A stretch of 64,000 nt of DNA from Actinocorallia sp039871655 (GTDB taxonomy: Bacteria; Actinomycetota; Actinomycetes; Streptosporangiales; Streptosporangiaceae): the NCBI RefSeq assembly GCF_039871655.1, contig NZ_JBDPLZ010000003.1, forward strand, positions 186,001 through 250,000, read 5' to 3'. Position numbers and translations under genes: made by a program. The notes beneath the pieces are model-generated. The model was not told where the DNA came from. It searched no databases and worked only from the letters and a program-made list of their open reading frames with translations. This document shows positions 48,487-56,827 of this stretch, piece by piece (the first letter of the stretch is position 1; the number at the start of each line of letters is the position of its first letter).

Positions 48487-49254
48487 TCAGACGCCCGGCC
48501 AGTCCGGGCGCCGCTTCTCGTTGAACGCCGCGATGCCCTCGCGCCGGTCCCCCGACAGGGCGGTGGTGCGCCAGGCGGAGTCCTCGACGTCCAGGGCCGC
48601 GCCCAGGTCCAGCGGAGCGCCGTGGCGCAGGGCCCGCTTGGCGGCGCGGGTCGCGACCGGGGAATTGGCGGCGATGACGGCCGCCAGCTCCAGGGCCGTC
48701 TCGCGGTCCCGGCCCTCGGGCGCGGGACGGTCCACCAGTCCCAGGGAGACCGCCTCGTCGAACCCGACCTTGCGGCCGGTGAAGATGAGGTCGGCGGCCC
48801 TGGCCGCGCCTACCCTGCGCTGGAGCAGCTGGGTGCCGCCGCCGCCCGGGACCAGTCCGACGCCGACCTCGGGCAGCCCGAAGACGGCGGTGGGGTCGGC
48901 GACGACGAGGTCGCAGGACAGGGCGAACTCGGTGCCGCCGCCGAGTGCGAACCCGTGGACGGCGGCGACGACGGGCTGCGGCAGATTCAGGACGGAACCG
49001 AAGGCCGAACGGAAGACCGGGCGCTGGCGCATCAGGTCGTCATCGGTCATCGACGCGCGTTCCTTCAGGTCCGCGCCCACGCAGAAGGACCTCTCGGCGG
49101 AGGACGACAGGACGACGGCGCGGGCGTCGGAGCCGGCGACCTCCGCGCACGTCGCGGCCAGCTGCACGGCCATCCCGGTGGACAGCACGTTGTGCGCCTT
49201 CGGCCGGTCCAGGACGATCTCGGCGACGTGCCCGTGCCGGTTCAGGGTGATCAC
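48487..49254 (-). CDS. enoyl-CoA hydratase (methylglutaconyl-CoA hydratase candidate)
   Basis: This 255-residue crotonase has CVGADLKERASM near residues 58-69, HGFALGGGTEFALSCDLVVAD near 99-119 and a GLPEVGVGLVPGGGGTQLLQR segment near 125-145, with the catalytic Glu in LPEV. KKxA-type IAAFNEKRRPDWPGV ends it. In this operon it should hydrate 3-methylglutaconyl-CoA to HMG-CoA. The GTG start overlaps the dehydrogenase stop as GTGA. Confidence 0.9.
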   Translation of the reverse strand: MITLNRHGHVAEIVLDRPKAHNVLSTGMAVQLAATCAEVAGSDARAVVLSSSAERSFCVGADLKERASMTDDDLMRQRPVFRSAFGSVLNLPQPVVAAVHGFALGGGTEFALSCDLVVADPTAVFGLPEVGVGLVPGGGGTQLLQRRVGAARAADLIFTGRKVGFDEAVSLGLVDRPAPEGRDRETALELAAVIAANSPVATRAAKRALRHGAPLDLGAALDVEDSAWRTTALSGDRREGIAAFNEKRRPDWPGV

Positions 49255-50393
49255 GAGAGCCCCAGCTGACGGGAGATGATCATGCGCTGGACCTCGGAGG
49301 TGCCCTCGCCGATCTCCAGGATCTTGGCGTCCCGGTAGAAGCGGCCGACCGGGAACTCGTTCATGAAGCCGTAGCCGCCGAAGATCTGCGTGGCGTCCCG
49401 GCTGTTGTCCATGGCCGCGTCGGAGGCGGTCAGCTTGGCGATCGCCGCCTCCTTCTTGAACGGCTCGCCGCGCAGCATCTTGGCCGCCGCCGCGTAGTAG
49501 GCGACGCGGGCGGTCCAGACCCTCCGCTCCATGTCGGCGATCTTGAACTGGATGGCCTGGTACTCGCCGATCGCCCGGCCGAACGCCTTGCGCTCCTTGA
49601 CGTAGCGCAGGCACTCGTCGACGCAGCCCTGCGCCAGCCCGACCGACAGGGCCGCGATCGCGATGCGGCCCTCGTCCAGAATGCGCAGGAACTGGGCGTA
49701 GCCCCGGCCGCGCGGACCCACCAGGTTCTCCTCCGGGACCCGCACGTCGTCGAAGAACAGCTCGTGGGTGTCGGAGGCCAGCCAGCCGACCTTGGAGTAC
49801 TCCGGCCCCACGGTGAAGCCGGGCGTGCCGTGCGGGACGATGATCGTGGAGATCTCGTTCTCGCCGGTCAGCGCGGTGACCGTGACGAACTCGCTGATGT
49901 CGGTGCCGGAGTTGGTGATGAAGCACTTCGAGCCGTTGATCACCCACTGGCCGTCCTCGAGCCGGGCCGTGGTGCGCATGCCGCCCGGCACGTCCGAGCC
50001 GCCGCCCGGCTCGGTCAGGCCGAACGCGGCCAGCCGCTCGCCGGTCACCAGCTTCGGCAGATAGCGGCGCTTCTGCTCCTCGGTGCCGAACCGGTAGATC
50101 GGCATCGCGCCCAGGGAGACCCCGGCCTCCAGGGTGATGGCGACCGAGGAGTCCACCCGGGCCAGTTCCTCCAGCGCCAGGCAGAGCGTGAAGTAGTCGC
50201 CGCCCATGCCGCCGTGCTCCTCGGAGAACGGCAGCCCGAACAGGCCCATCTTGCCCATGCCGGCGACGAGTTCGTAGGGGAACTCGCCCCGCTCGTAGTG
50301 GCCGCCGATCACCGGCGCGACGGCCTCGCGGGCGAAAGCCGCGACGCTCTCCTTCAGCGCCGTCTGCTCCTCGGTGAGGGTGAAGTCGATCAT
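49251..50393 (-). CDS. branched-chain acyl-CoA dehydrogenase (AcdH-like)
   Basis: This 380-residue acyl-CoA dehydrogenase has FGLTEPGGGSD near residues 123-133, CFITNSGT near 156 and RKAFGRAIGEYQAIQFK near 267-283. The Glu of IGEGTSEVQR near 364 is at the MCAD position, whereas authentic isovaleryl-CoA dehydrogenases use a Glu elsewhere and lack this one. This favours a broad AcdH-type enzyme of branched-chain amino acid breakdown. In this operon the isovaleryl-CoA step is the likely role. It overlaps both neighbours by 4 bp. Confidence 0.9.
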   Translation of the reverse strand: MIDFTLTEEQTALKESVAAFAREAVAPVIGGHYERGEFPYELVAGMGKMGLFGLPFSEEHGGMGGDYFTLCLALEELARVDSSVAITLEAGVSLGAMPIYRFGTEEQKRRYLPKLVTGERLAAFGLTEPGGGSDVPGGMRTTARLEDGQWVINGSKCFITNSGTDISEFVTVTALTGENEISTIIVPHGTPGFTVGPEYSKVGWLASDTHELFFDDVRVPEENLVGPRGRGYAQFLRILDEGRIAIAALSVGLAQGCVDECLRYVKERKAFGRAIGEYQAIQFKIADMERRVWTARVAYYAAAAKMLRGEPFKKEAAIAKLTASDAAMDNSRDATQIFGGYGFMNEFPVGRFYRDAKILEIGEGTSEVQRMIISRQLGLS

Positions 50394-51280
50394 GAGTTGC
50401 TCCTTGCGGTGACGACGCGGGAAGGGGAGGGGCGGCCGAGTCGGGAGGCCATCCAGAGGCTGGTCTCGACGAGGGCGTCCAGGGACACCCCGTGGCGGAC
50501 GCCGAGGCCGTCGAGCATCCACACCAGGTCTTCGGTGGCCAGGTTGCCGGTGGCGCTCTTGGCGTACGGGCAGCCGCCGAGCCCGCCGGTCGAGGCGTCC
50601 ACGGTGGTGACACCCGCCTGCAGCGCGGCCAGGGTGTTGGCCAGCGCCTGCCCGTAGGTGTCGTGGAAGTGCACGGCGAGCCGCTCCGGGCCGCCGAACG
50701 CCGAGATGAGCTCCTGGACGTGCCCGGCGGTGCCGACGCCTATGGTGTCGCCGAGGCTGAGCTGGTAGCAGCCCATCTCCAGCAGGCGCTTCCCTGCCGC
50801 GACGACCTGCGGGATCGGGACGTCGCCCTCCCAGGGGTCGCCGAAGGCCATCGACAGGTACGCCCGCACCCGCAGGCCCTCGGCCAGCGCCCGGGAGACG
50901 ACCGGCTCGAACATGGCGTACTGCTCGTCCATGGAGCGGTTGAGGTTCTTGCGGGCGAACGCCTCGGTGGCGCTGGCGAAGATCGCGATCTCCTCGACCC
51001 CGGCGGCCAGGGCGCGGCCCATGCCGCGCTCGTTGGGCACCAGCACCGGGTAGTTCACGCCGGGCCTGCGCTCCAGCCCCGCCATCAGCTCGTCCGCGTC
51101 GGCCAGCTGCGGCACCCACTTCGGGTGGACGAAGCTGGTCGCCTCGATGGTGGTCAGCCCCGCGTCGGCGAGCCTGCCGATGAACTCGGCCTTCACCTCC
51201 ACGGGAACCGCGGTCTTCTCGTTCTGCAGGCCGTCGCGGGCGCCGACCTCGTAGATGGTCACCTGTTCGGGCAGGTTCAT
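50390..51280 (-). CDS. hydroxymethylglutaryl-CoA lyase
   Basis: This 296-residue TIM-barrel lyase begins EQVTIYEVGARDGLQNEKT (metal and catalytic Arg/Asp region) and has SFVHPKWVPQLADADE near residues 49-64, HFHDTYGQALAN near 203-214 and GLGGCPYAKSATGN near 232-245, whose Cys is the catalytic lid residue. It cleaves HMG-CoA to acetyl-CoA and acetoacetate. AGGAGG precedes the ATG. It overlaps the carboxylase and dehydrogenase genes. Confidence 0.95.
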   Translation of the reverse strand: MNLPEQVTIYEVGARDGLQNEKTAVPVEVKAEFIGRLADAGLTTIEATSFVHPKWVPQLADADELMAGLERRPGVNYPVLVPNERGMGRALAAGVEEIAIFASATEAFARKNLNRSMDEQYAMFEPVVSRALAEGLRVRAYLSMAFGDPWEGDVPIPQVVAAGKRLLEMGCYQLSLGDTIGVGTAGHVQELISAFGGPERLAVHFHDTYGQALANTLAALQAGVTTVDASTGGLGGCPYAKSATGNLATEDLVWMLDGLGVRHGVSLDALVETSLWMASRLGRPSPSRVVTARSNS

Positions 51281-53214
51281 CGCACCTCCTCCTGGGGCGT
51301 GATCTCGGCCAGGACGGCGTCGAGCGCCACCTGCGCCCCGGCGCGGACCGGCAGCCGGGCGACGGTCCCGGCGACGGCCGCGACGACGGTGTGCTCCATC
51401 TTCATCGCCTCGACGATCACGACCGGCTGGCCTTCGGCCACCGGGTCGCCCTCGGCCACCTTGACGGCCAGGACGGTGCCGGGCATCGGGCTGCGCAGGA
51501 CGCCTCCGGCCGCGGCGGACGTCCCGCCGCCCAGCAGCCGCTCCTGCTCCCGGACGGACCACGCGCGTCCGTCCGCGCCGATCCAGACGGCGCTGTCGGG
51601 GGCGGTGGCCCGGTGGTGGGGGTGGCGGCGCCCGTCGAGCAGCAGGGCGTTCGAAGAAAGGACGGCCCGCCGGGGAGCGCCGTCGCCGACGGCGACCTCC
51701 TCGCCCCGGGTCCGCACCTCGACCGGTTCGCCCCCGTCCACGACCAGCGTATGCGGGGTCCACGCGGCCTCTCCGAGCCGCCAGCCGTCCATGGCGTCCC
51801 AAGGATCGGTCCCGGACGGCGCGACCGCGCACATGCGCTCCAGCGCGGCGGCGGCCAGGACCCAGTCCGGGACGGAGGCCCCGGCGGTCAGCTCGGGGAG
51901 CACCCGCTCGACCAGACCGGTGTCCAACTCGCCGGAGACGACCTCGGGCCGCGCCAGCAGCCCCCGCAGGAACCCGACGTTGGTGTGCACGCCCAGCAGC
52001 GTGTAACCGGCCAGGGCCCGGTCCATCGCCCGCAGCGCCTCGGCCCGGTCCTTGCCGTGCACGATCACCTTGGCGATCATCGGGTCGTACCGGCTGCCGA
52101 TCTCGTCGCCCGCGTCCACGCCGGAGTCCACCCGCGCCCCGGCGGGCTCGGCGAGCACGAGGATCCGCCCGCCGGTCGGCAGGAAGTTCCGGGCGGGGTC
52201 CTCGGCGTAGACACGGGCCTCGATCGCGTGGCCGTCGAGGGCGACGTCGTCCTGAGTGAACGGCAGCGGCTCGCCGGACGCCACCCGCAGCTGGAGCTCG
52301 ACCAGGTCCAGTCCGGTCACCAGCTCGGTCACCGGGTGCTCGACCTGGAGCCGGGTGTTCATCTCCATGAAGTAGCGCTCGTCGGGCCGCTCGCCCGCGA
52401 CGATGAACTCCACGGTGCCCGCACCGACGTAGCCGATGGAGCGGGCCGCGTTCACCGCGTGCGCGCCGATCTCCGCCCTCTGCCCGGCGTCGAGCAGGGG
52501 AGAGGGCGCCTCCTCCACGATCTTCTGGTGGCGGCGCTGGAGGCTGCACTCCCGCTCGCCCAGGTGCACGACGTTGCCGTGGCCGTCGGCGAAGACCTGC
52601 ACCTCGATGTGGCGGGGTCCGTCGATGAACCGCTCGACCAGCAGGGTGTCGTCGCCGAACGCGCCGCGCGCCTCGCGCCGGGCCGAGGAGATCGCCCCGG
52701 CCAGCTCCTCGGCGGAGCGCACCAGGCGCATGCCCTTGCCCCCGCCGCCGGCGGACGGCTTGATCAGCACCGGCAGCCCGATCTCCAGGGCGGCTTCGGC
52801 GAGCACCTCGTCGCTCAGCCCCCGCTCGTCGCGGCCGGGAACGACGGGCACCCCGGCGGCGGCGACGGTCAGCTTCGCCTCGATCTTGTCGCCCATGGCG
52901 TCGATGGCCGAGGGCGGAGGGCCGACGAACACCAGCCCCGCCTCGGCGCAGGCGCGGGCGAACGCGGCGTTCTCGGCGAGGAACCCGTAACCGGGGTGCA
53001 CGGCCTGCGCCCCGGTGGCCAGTGCCGCCTCGATGATCGCTGCGCCGTCCAGATAGGACGGGACCGGCACGGCCTCGTCGGCCTGGCGGACGTGGACGGA
53101 ACCGGCGTCGTCGGGCGCGTACACGGCGACGGAGCGGACGCCGAGCCCGCGCAGGGTGCGCTGGACGCGGACGGCGACCTCGCCGCGGTTGGCGATGAGG
53201 ACTGCGGTGAACAT
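51277..53214 (-). CDS. acyl-CoA carboxylase alpha subunit (methylcrotonyl-CoA carboxylase-like)
   Basis: This 645-residue protein has a biotin carboxylase domain (IANRGEVAVRV near residue 7, KPSAGGGGKGM near 154, EMNTRLQVEHPVTE near 278-291) and a C-terminal biotin carrier domain with the biotin Lys in EAMKMEH near residue 604. Together with the beta subunit it carboxylates methylcrotonyl-CoA. It overlaps the HMG-CoA lyase gene and is 5 bp from the beta subunit. Confidence 0.93.
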   Translation of the reverse strand: MFTAVLIANRGEVAVRVQRTLRGLGVRSVAVYAPDDAGSVHVRQADEAVPVPSYLDGAAIIEAALATGAQAVHPGYGFLAENAAFARACAEAGLVFVGPPPSAIDAMGDKIEAKLTVAAAGVPVVPGRDERGLSDEVLAEAALEIGLPVLIKPSAGGGGKGMRLVRSAEELAGAISSARREARGAFGDDTLLVERFIDGPRHIEVQVFADGHGNVVHLGERECSLQRRHQKIVEEAPSPLLDAGQRAEIGAHAVNAARSIGYVGAGTVEFIVAGERPDERYFMEMNTRLQVEHPVTELVTGLDLVELQLRVASGEPLPFTQDDVALDGHAIEARVYAEDPARNFLPTGGRILVLAEPAGARVDSGVDAGDEIGSRYDPMIAKVIVHGKDRAEALRAMDRALAGYTLLGVHTNVGFLRGLLARPEVVSGELDTGLVERVLPELTAGASVPDWVLAAAALERMCAVAPSGTDPWDAMDGWRLGEAAWTPHTLVVDGGEPVEVRTRGEEVAVGDGAPRRAVLSSNALLLDGRRHPHHRATAPDSAVWIGADGRAWSVREQERLLGGGTSAAAGGVLRSPMPGTVLAVKVAEGDPVAEGQPVVIVEAMKMEHTVVAAVAGTVARLPVRAGAQVALDAVLAEITPQEEVR

Positions 53215-53219
53215 GGACC

Positions 53220-54779
53220 TCACATCCGGAAGACGCCGTAGCCGACGTCGGCGAGAGGGGCGTTGGCGGCGGCGGACAGGGCGAGGCCGAGGACCCGGCG
53301 GGTGTCCGCCGGGTCGATCACGCCGTCGTCCCACAGCCGCGCGGTGGAGTAGTACGGGTTCCCCTGTGTCTCGTACTGCTCCCGGATCGCGTCCGCGTCC
53401 GCGTCGCCGACGGTGGTGAGTACGGAGGCGGCCTGCTCGCCGCCCATCACCGAGATCCGGGCGTTCGGCCACATCCACAGGAACCGGGGCGAATAGGCGC
53501 GGCCGCACATGGCGTAGTTGCCCGCGCCGTAGGAGCCGCCGATGACCACGGTGAACTTCGGCACCCGGGCGCAGGAGACGGCGGTGACCATCTTGGCCCC
53601 GTGCTTGGCGATGCCGCCGTGCTCATAGTCGCGGCCGACCATGAAGCCGGAGATGTTCTGCAGGAAGACCAGCGGGATCGAACGGCGGTCGCACAGTTCG
53701 ATGAAATGCGCGCCCTTCATCGCCGACTCGGCGAACAGGATGCCGTTGTTGGCGAGGATGCCGACCGGGTGGCCCTGAATATGGGCGAATCCGGTGACGA
53801 GTGTCGGCCCGTACTCCTTCTTGAACTCGGTGAACTCACTGCCGTCGACGACGCGGGCGATGACCTCGCGCACGTCGTAGGGAGTCCGCGGGTCCGGCGG
53901 GACGATCCCGTACAGCTCGGACGGGTCGTAGAGCGGTTCGACGGGCGTGCTCACGTCCCACGGCCGGGGGGCGCGCGGCCCGAGCGTCGCGACGATCTCG
54001 CGCAGGATGCGCAGGGCGTCGGCGTCGTCCTCGGCCAGGTGGTCGGTGACGCCGGAGATCCGGGAGTGAACCTCGCCTCCGCCGAGTTCCTCGGCCGTCA
54101 CGACCTCGCCGGTCGCGGCCTTCACCAGCGGCGGGCCGCCCAGGAAGATCGTCCCCTGGTTCCGGACGATGACGTTCTCGTCGCTCATCGCCGGCACGTA
54201 CGCCCCGCCCGCGGTGCACGAGCCCATGACGGCGGCCAACTGTGCCACGCCGAGGGCCGAGAGATTGGCCTGGTTGTAGAAGATCCGGCCGAAGTGCTCC
54301 CGGTCGGGGAAGACGTCGTCCTGCATCGGCAGGAACGCGCCGCCGGAGTCGACGAGGGCGATGGACGGCAGCCGGTTGTGCAGCGCCACCTCCTGGGCCC
54401 GCAGGTGCTTCTTCACGGTCATGGGGAAGTAGGTCCCGCCCTTGACCGTCGCGTCGTTGGCGATGATCACGCACTCGCGGCCCGAGACCCGGCCCACCCC
54501 CGTGATCATCCCGGCGCCGGGGGCGGCGTCCCCGTACAGCCCGTAGGCGGCCAGCGGCGACAGCTCCAGGAAGGGCGACCCCGGATCCAGCAGCCGGTCG
54601 ACCCGCTCGCGGGGCAGGAGCTTGCCCCGCGACACGTGCCGTTCGCGGGCTCGGGCGGGGCCGCCCAAAGCCGCCGTCGCGAGCCGTTCCCGCAGCCGCG
54701 CGACGAGTTCGGCGTTCGCCGCGGCATTGCTCTTGTAGGGCTCGCTCGCGACGTCGGCGCGGCTCGGCAGTGCTCCCAA
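53220..54779 (-). CDS. acyl-CoA carboxylase beta subunit (methylcrotonyl-CoA carboxylase-like)
   Basis: This 519-residue carboxyltransferase subunit has GRVSGRECVIIANDATVKGGTYFPMTVKKH near residues 97-126 in part, SGGAFLPMQDDVFPDREHFGRIFYNQ near 147-172, and GIVPPDP with NNGILFAESA near 340-350. The region SKGxN and GGSYGAGNYAMCGRAYSPRFLWMWPN in part fits MCC-beta rather than propionyl-CoA carboxylase. It starts at TTG after a strong GAGGAGG. TetR operators lie just upstream. Confidence 0.93.
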   Translation of the reverse strand: MGALPSRADVASEPYKSNAAANAELVARLRERLATAALGGPARARERHVSRGKLLPRERVDRLLDPGSPFLELSPLAAYGLYGDAAPGAGMITGVGRVSGRECVIIANDATVKGGTYFPMTVKKHLRAQEVALHNRLPSIALVDSGGAFLPMQDDVFPDREHFGRIFYNQANLSALGVAQLAAVMGSCTAGGAYVPAMSDENVIVRNQGTIFLGGPPLVKAATGEVVTAEELGGGEVHSRISGVTDHLAEDDADALRILREIVATLGPRAPRPWDVSTPVEPLYDPSELYGIVPPDPRTPYDVREVIARVVDGSEFTEFKKEYGPTLVTGFAHIQGHPVGILANNGILFAESAMKGAHFIELCDRRSIPLVFLQNISGFMVGRDYEHGGIAKHGAKMVTAVSCARVPKFTVVIGGSYGAGNYAMCGRAYSPRFLWMWPNARISVMGGEQAASVLTTVGDADADAIREQYETQGNPYYSTARLWDDGVIDPADTRRVLGLALSAAANAPLADVGYGVFRM

Positions 54780-54828
54780 TGCCCCTCCTCGGTCGATCCG
54801 GTGGTGGTCCGCCCGGAGGCGGCAGTCA

Positions 54829-54869
54829 TGTTAATGAACGCTAACAACAGATGTTAATCATCATTAACA
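54829..54869. promoter_or_regulatory. two TetR operators for the leucine operon
   Basis: TGTTAATGAACGCTAACA (54829-54846) and TGTTAATCATCATTAACA (54852-54869) are dyads with TGTTA/TAACA arms, 23 bp centre to centre. They lie between the divergent TetR and carboxylase beta genes. The second is the better dyad (7-bp arms). Confidence 0.85.
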
Positions 54870-54889
54870 CCGTCGTCTACACTGGGGGC

Positions 54890-55450
54890 ATGGAGATCGA
54901 TACCCGGGCGAGGCGGACCCAGATCCTCGCCGCGGCGGCCGGGCTGTTCGCCAGGCGCGGCTACCACGGGGTGTCCATCGGCGAACTCGGCGCGTCCGTC
55001 GGGCTCACCGGGCCCGCGCTCTACCGGCACTTCGCCGGCAAGGAGGCACTGCTGGCCGAGGTCCTGCTGGACATCAGCGCCCGGCTGCACGACGAGGGGT
55101 TCCGGCGCGCGGCCGTCGCCGCCGACCCGCTGGGCGCGCTCCTTGACTGGCACATCTCCTTCGCGCTCGACAACCCCGCGCTCATCACCGTGCACGAACG
55201 CGAGCTGGAGAACGTCCCAGAGGCCCCGCGCCGCGAGATCCGCCGCCTCCAGCGCGCCTACGTCGAGGAATGGGTGCGGGTGCTGTGCGAGCAGCGGCCG
55301 CGGCCGCGGGAGGAGGCCAGGGCCGCCGTCCACGCGGTGTTCGGCCTGCTCAACTCCACCCCGCACAGTGCCGGGGAGCTCGACCGCGAGGCCATGGCGC
55401 GGCTGCTGCGCCGGATGGCCGAGGCGGCGCTGCTGGCCGGCGCCGGGTGA
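54890..55450 (+). CDS. TetR family regulator of the leucine operon
   Basis: This 186-residue TetR regulator has FARRGYHGVSIGELGASVGL and TGPALYRHFAGKEALLAEVL (residues 19-60), followed by HERELENVPEAPRREIRRLQRAYVEEWV near residues 103-130. It is divergent from the carboxylase operon and flanks its operators. Regulators of this subtype near liu genes respond to branched acyl-CoA. ATG at 54890 is used; an earlier in-frame ATG lies inside the operator. Confidence 0.9.
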   Translation: MEIDTRARRTQILAAAAGLFARRGYHGVSIGELGASVGLTGPALYRHFAGKEALLAEVLLDISARLHDEGFRRAAVAADPLGALLDWHISFALDNPALITVHERELENVPEAPRREIRRLQRAYVEEWVRVLCEQRPRPREEARAAVHAVFGLLNSTPHSAGELDREAMARLLRRMAEAALLAGAG

Positions 55451-55497
55451 TCCAGATATTCCTCTCCGAAGGAGAGCTTCGCGGGTTATCTTGAGGC

Positions 55498-56805
55498 ATG
55501 TCCGCTCCTCTGGGGCCAGGCGACCCCCGCCGGCTCAGCGAGTACGACCTGGTCCGCCGGCTCGGCGAAGGCGGCCAGGGCACGGTCTATCTCGGCGTCG
55601 GCCCCGACGGGGGCAAGGTCGCCGTCAAAGTACTCAAAGGGCACACCGATCCGGCCACCCAGCGGAGGTTGGCCCGCGAGTTCGAGGTCCTCAAGCGCGT
55701 CAACCCGTTCTGCACGGCGCGGCTGATCTCCTACGAGGAAGGCCACATCGTCAGCGAGTACGTCGACGGGCCGTCCCTGCAGGAGCGGGTGCAGGCGCAG
55801 GGGGCGCTGCGCGGGGGAGAGCTGGTCCGCCTGGCGATCGGGACGGCCTCGGCGCTGGCCGCCATCCACGACGCCGGGGTGGTGCACCGCGACTTCAAGC
55901 CCGCCAACGTGCTGCTGGGCCCGGACGGCCCCCGCGTCGTGGACTTCGGCATCGCCCGCCCGGTGGACGCCGGGAGTTCGGTGACGTCCTCCGTGGGAAC
56001 GCCCGGCTACCTCGCCCCGGAACTGCTGCGCGGCGAGAGCGTCACGGCGGCGTCCGACCTGTTCTCCTGGGCCGCGACCATCGTCTACGCCGCCACCGGA
56101 GCCCACCCGTTCGGGGCCGAGAGCGTCGCGCTCATCTACCAGCGCATCCTCACCCACGAGCCGGACCTGAGCGCGGTTCCCCCCGAACTGCTGCCCCTGG
56201 TCCGCGCCTGCCTGGCCAAGGACCCGGCGGCCCGGCCCGACGCGCACGACGTCCTGGTCGGGCTGGTCTCACCGCAGACCGCAGGACGGCTGAGGGAGCC
56301 GACGGTCCCCGTGCCCGAGCGCGGGCCGCGTGTTCGGCGGCCGTCTCGTACGGCCTGGACGGCCGGAGGGGCCGGTGTGCTGGCCGTGCTGCTGGTCGCC
56401 GCCTTCCTGCTGTGGCCTCGGGGCGGTGACAAGCCGGACGAGAAAGGCTCCGCCGCGACCCCTCGGCCTTCCTCGACGGGTACGGCGCTCTCGGCCGGAG
56501 TGCCTTCGGCATACGCGGGGTCCTGGAGCGGCACCGCCCGCTCCAACGCCCCGGCCGATCCCAACCCGACGGAGATCACCCTCACGCTCGCGGCGGGCAC
56601 GGCCGAGGCGACCTGGCGGGACGGCGGGGGCTGCGTGCAGCCGATGCGGTACCTGCGCGAGGAGGGCGGCTCGATCCTGTTCCAGCATCTGGCGGCCACC
56701 GGATGCAGCGGCGGGACGATCACGCTCACGCCGTCGGGCGACGTTCTGAGGTACCTGTGGAGCGACGGACAGGGCCTGACCTATTCCGGTGATCTCACTC
56801 GGTAA
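55498..56805 (+). CDS. membrane-anchored serine/threonine protein kinase
   Basis: This 435-residue protein has a cytosolic kinase domain (about residues 15-262): RLGEGGQGTVYLG glycine loop, VAVKVLK lysine, VHRDFKPANV catalytic loop near 138, DFGIARP near 156 and GTPGYLAPE near 171. A linker and one transmembrane helix (AGVLAVLLVAAFLLW, about 293-307) follow, then an external domain of ~125 residues with two cysteines (GGCVQP and TGCSGG). It looks like a receptor-type Hanks kinase. The glutaminase fusion follows 22 bp after its stop. Confidence 0.93.
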   Translation: MSAPLGPGDPRRLSEYDLVRRLGEGGQGTVYLGVGPDGGKVAVKVLKGHTDPATQRRLAREFEVLKRVNPFCTARLISYEEGHIVSEYVDGPSLQERVQAQGALRGGELVRLAIGTASALAAIHDAGVVHRDFKPANVLLGPDGPRVVDFGIARPVDAGSSVTSSVGTPGYLAPELLRGESVTAASDLFSWAATIVYAATGAHPFGAESVALIYQRILTHEPDLSAVPPELLPLVRACLAKDPAARPDAHDVLVGLVSPQTAGRLREPTVPVPERGPRVRRPSRTAWTAGGAGVLAVLLVAAFLLWPRGGDKPDEKGSAATPRPSSTGTALSAGVPSAYAGSWSGTARSNAPADPNPTEITLTLAAGTAEATWRDGGGCVQPMRYLREEGGSILFQHLAATGCSGGTITLTPSGDVLRYLWSDGQGLTYSGDLTR

Positions 56806-56819
56806 CCTGCTTGGTTACC
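56801..56819. promoter_or_regulatory. GGTAACC-n5-GGTTACC inverted repeat
   Basis: GGTAACC (56801-56807) and GGTTACC (56813-56819) form a 7-bp inverted repeat overlapping the kinase stop codon and ending 9 bp before the glutaminase start. It may be an operator, a ribosome-binding-site hairpin or a small terminator; I cannot decide. Confidence 0.45.
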
Positions 56820-56827
56820 CTAACGGG

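Noticed and set aside
45788..49279. A plus-strand open frame of over 1100 codons.
   Set aside because: It lies antisense to well-defined acyl-CoA dehydrogenase, aacS and hydratase genes; its product is low-complexity and matches no family. Long antisense frames are expected at 70% GC.
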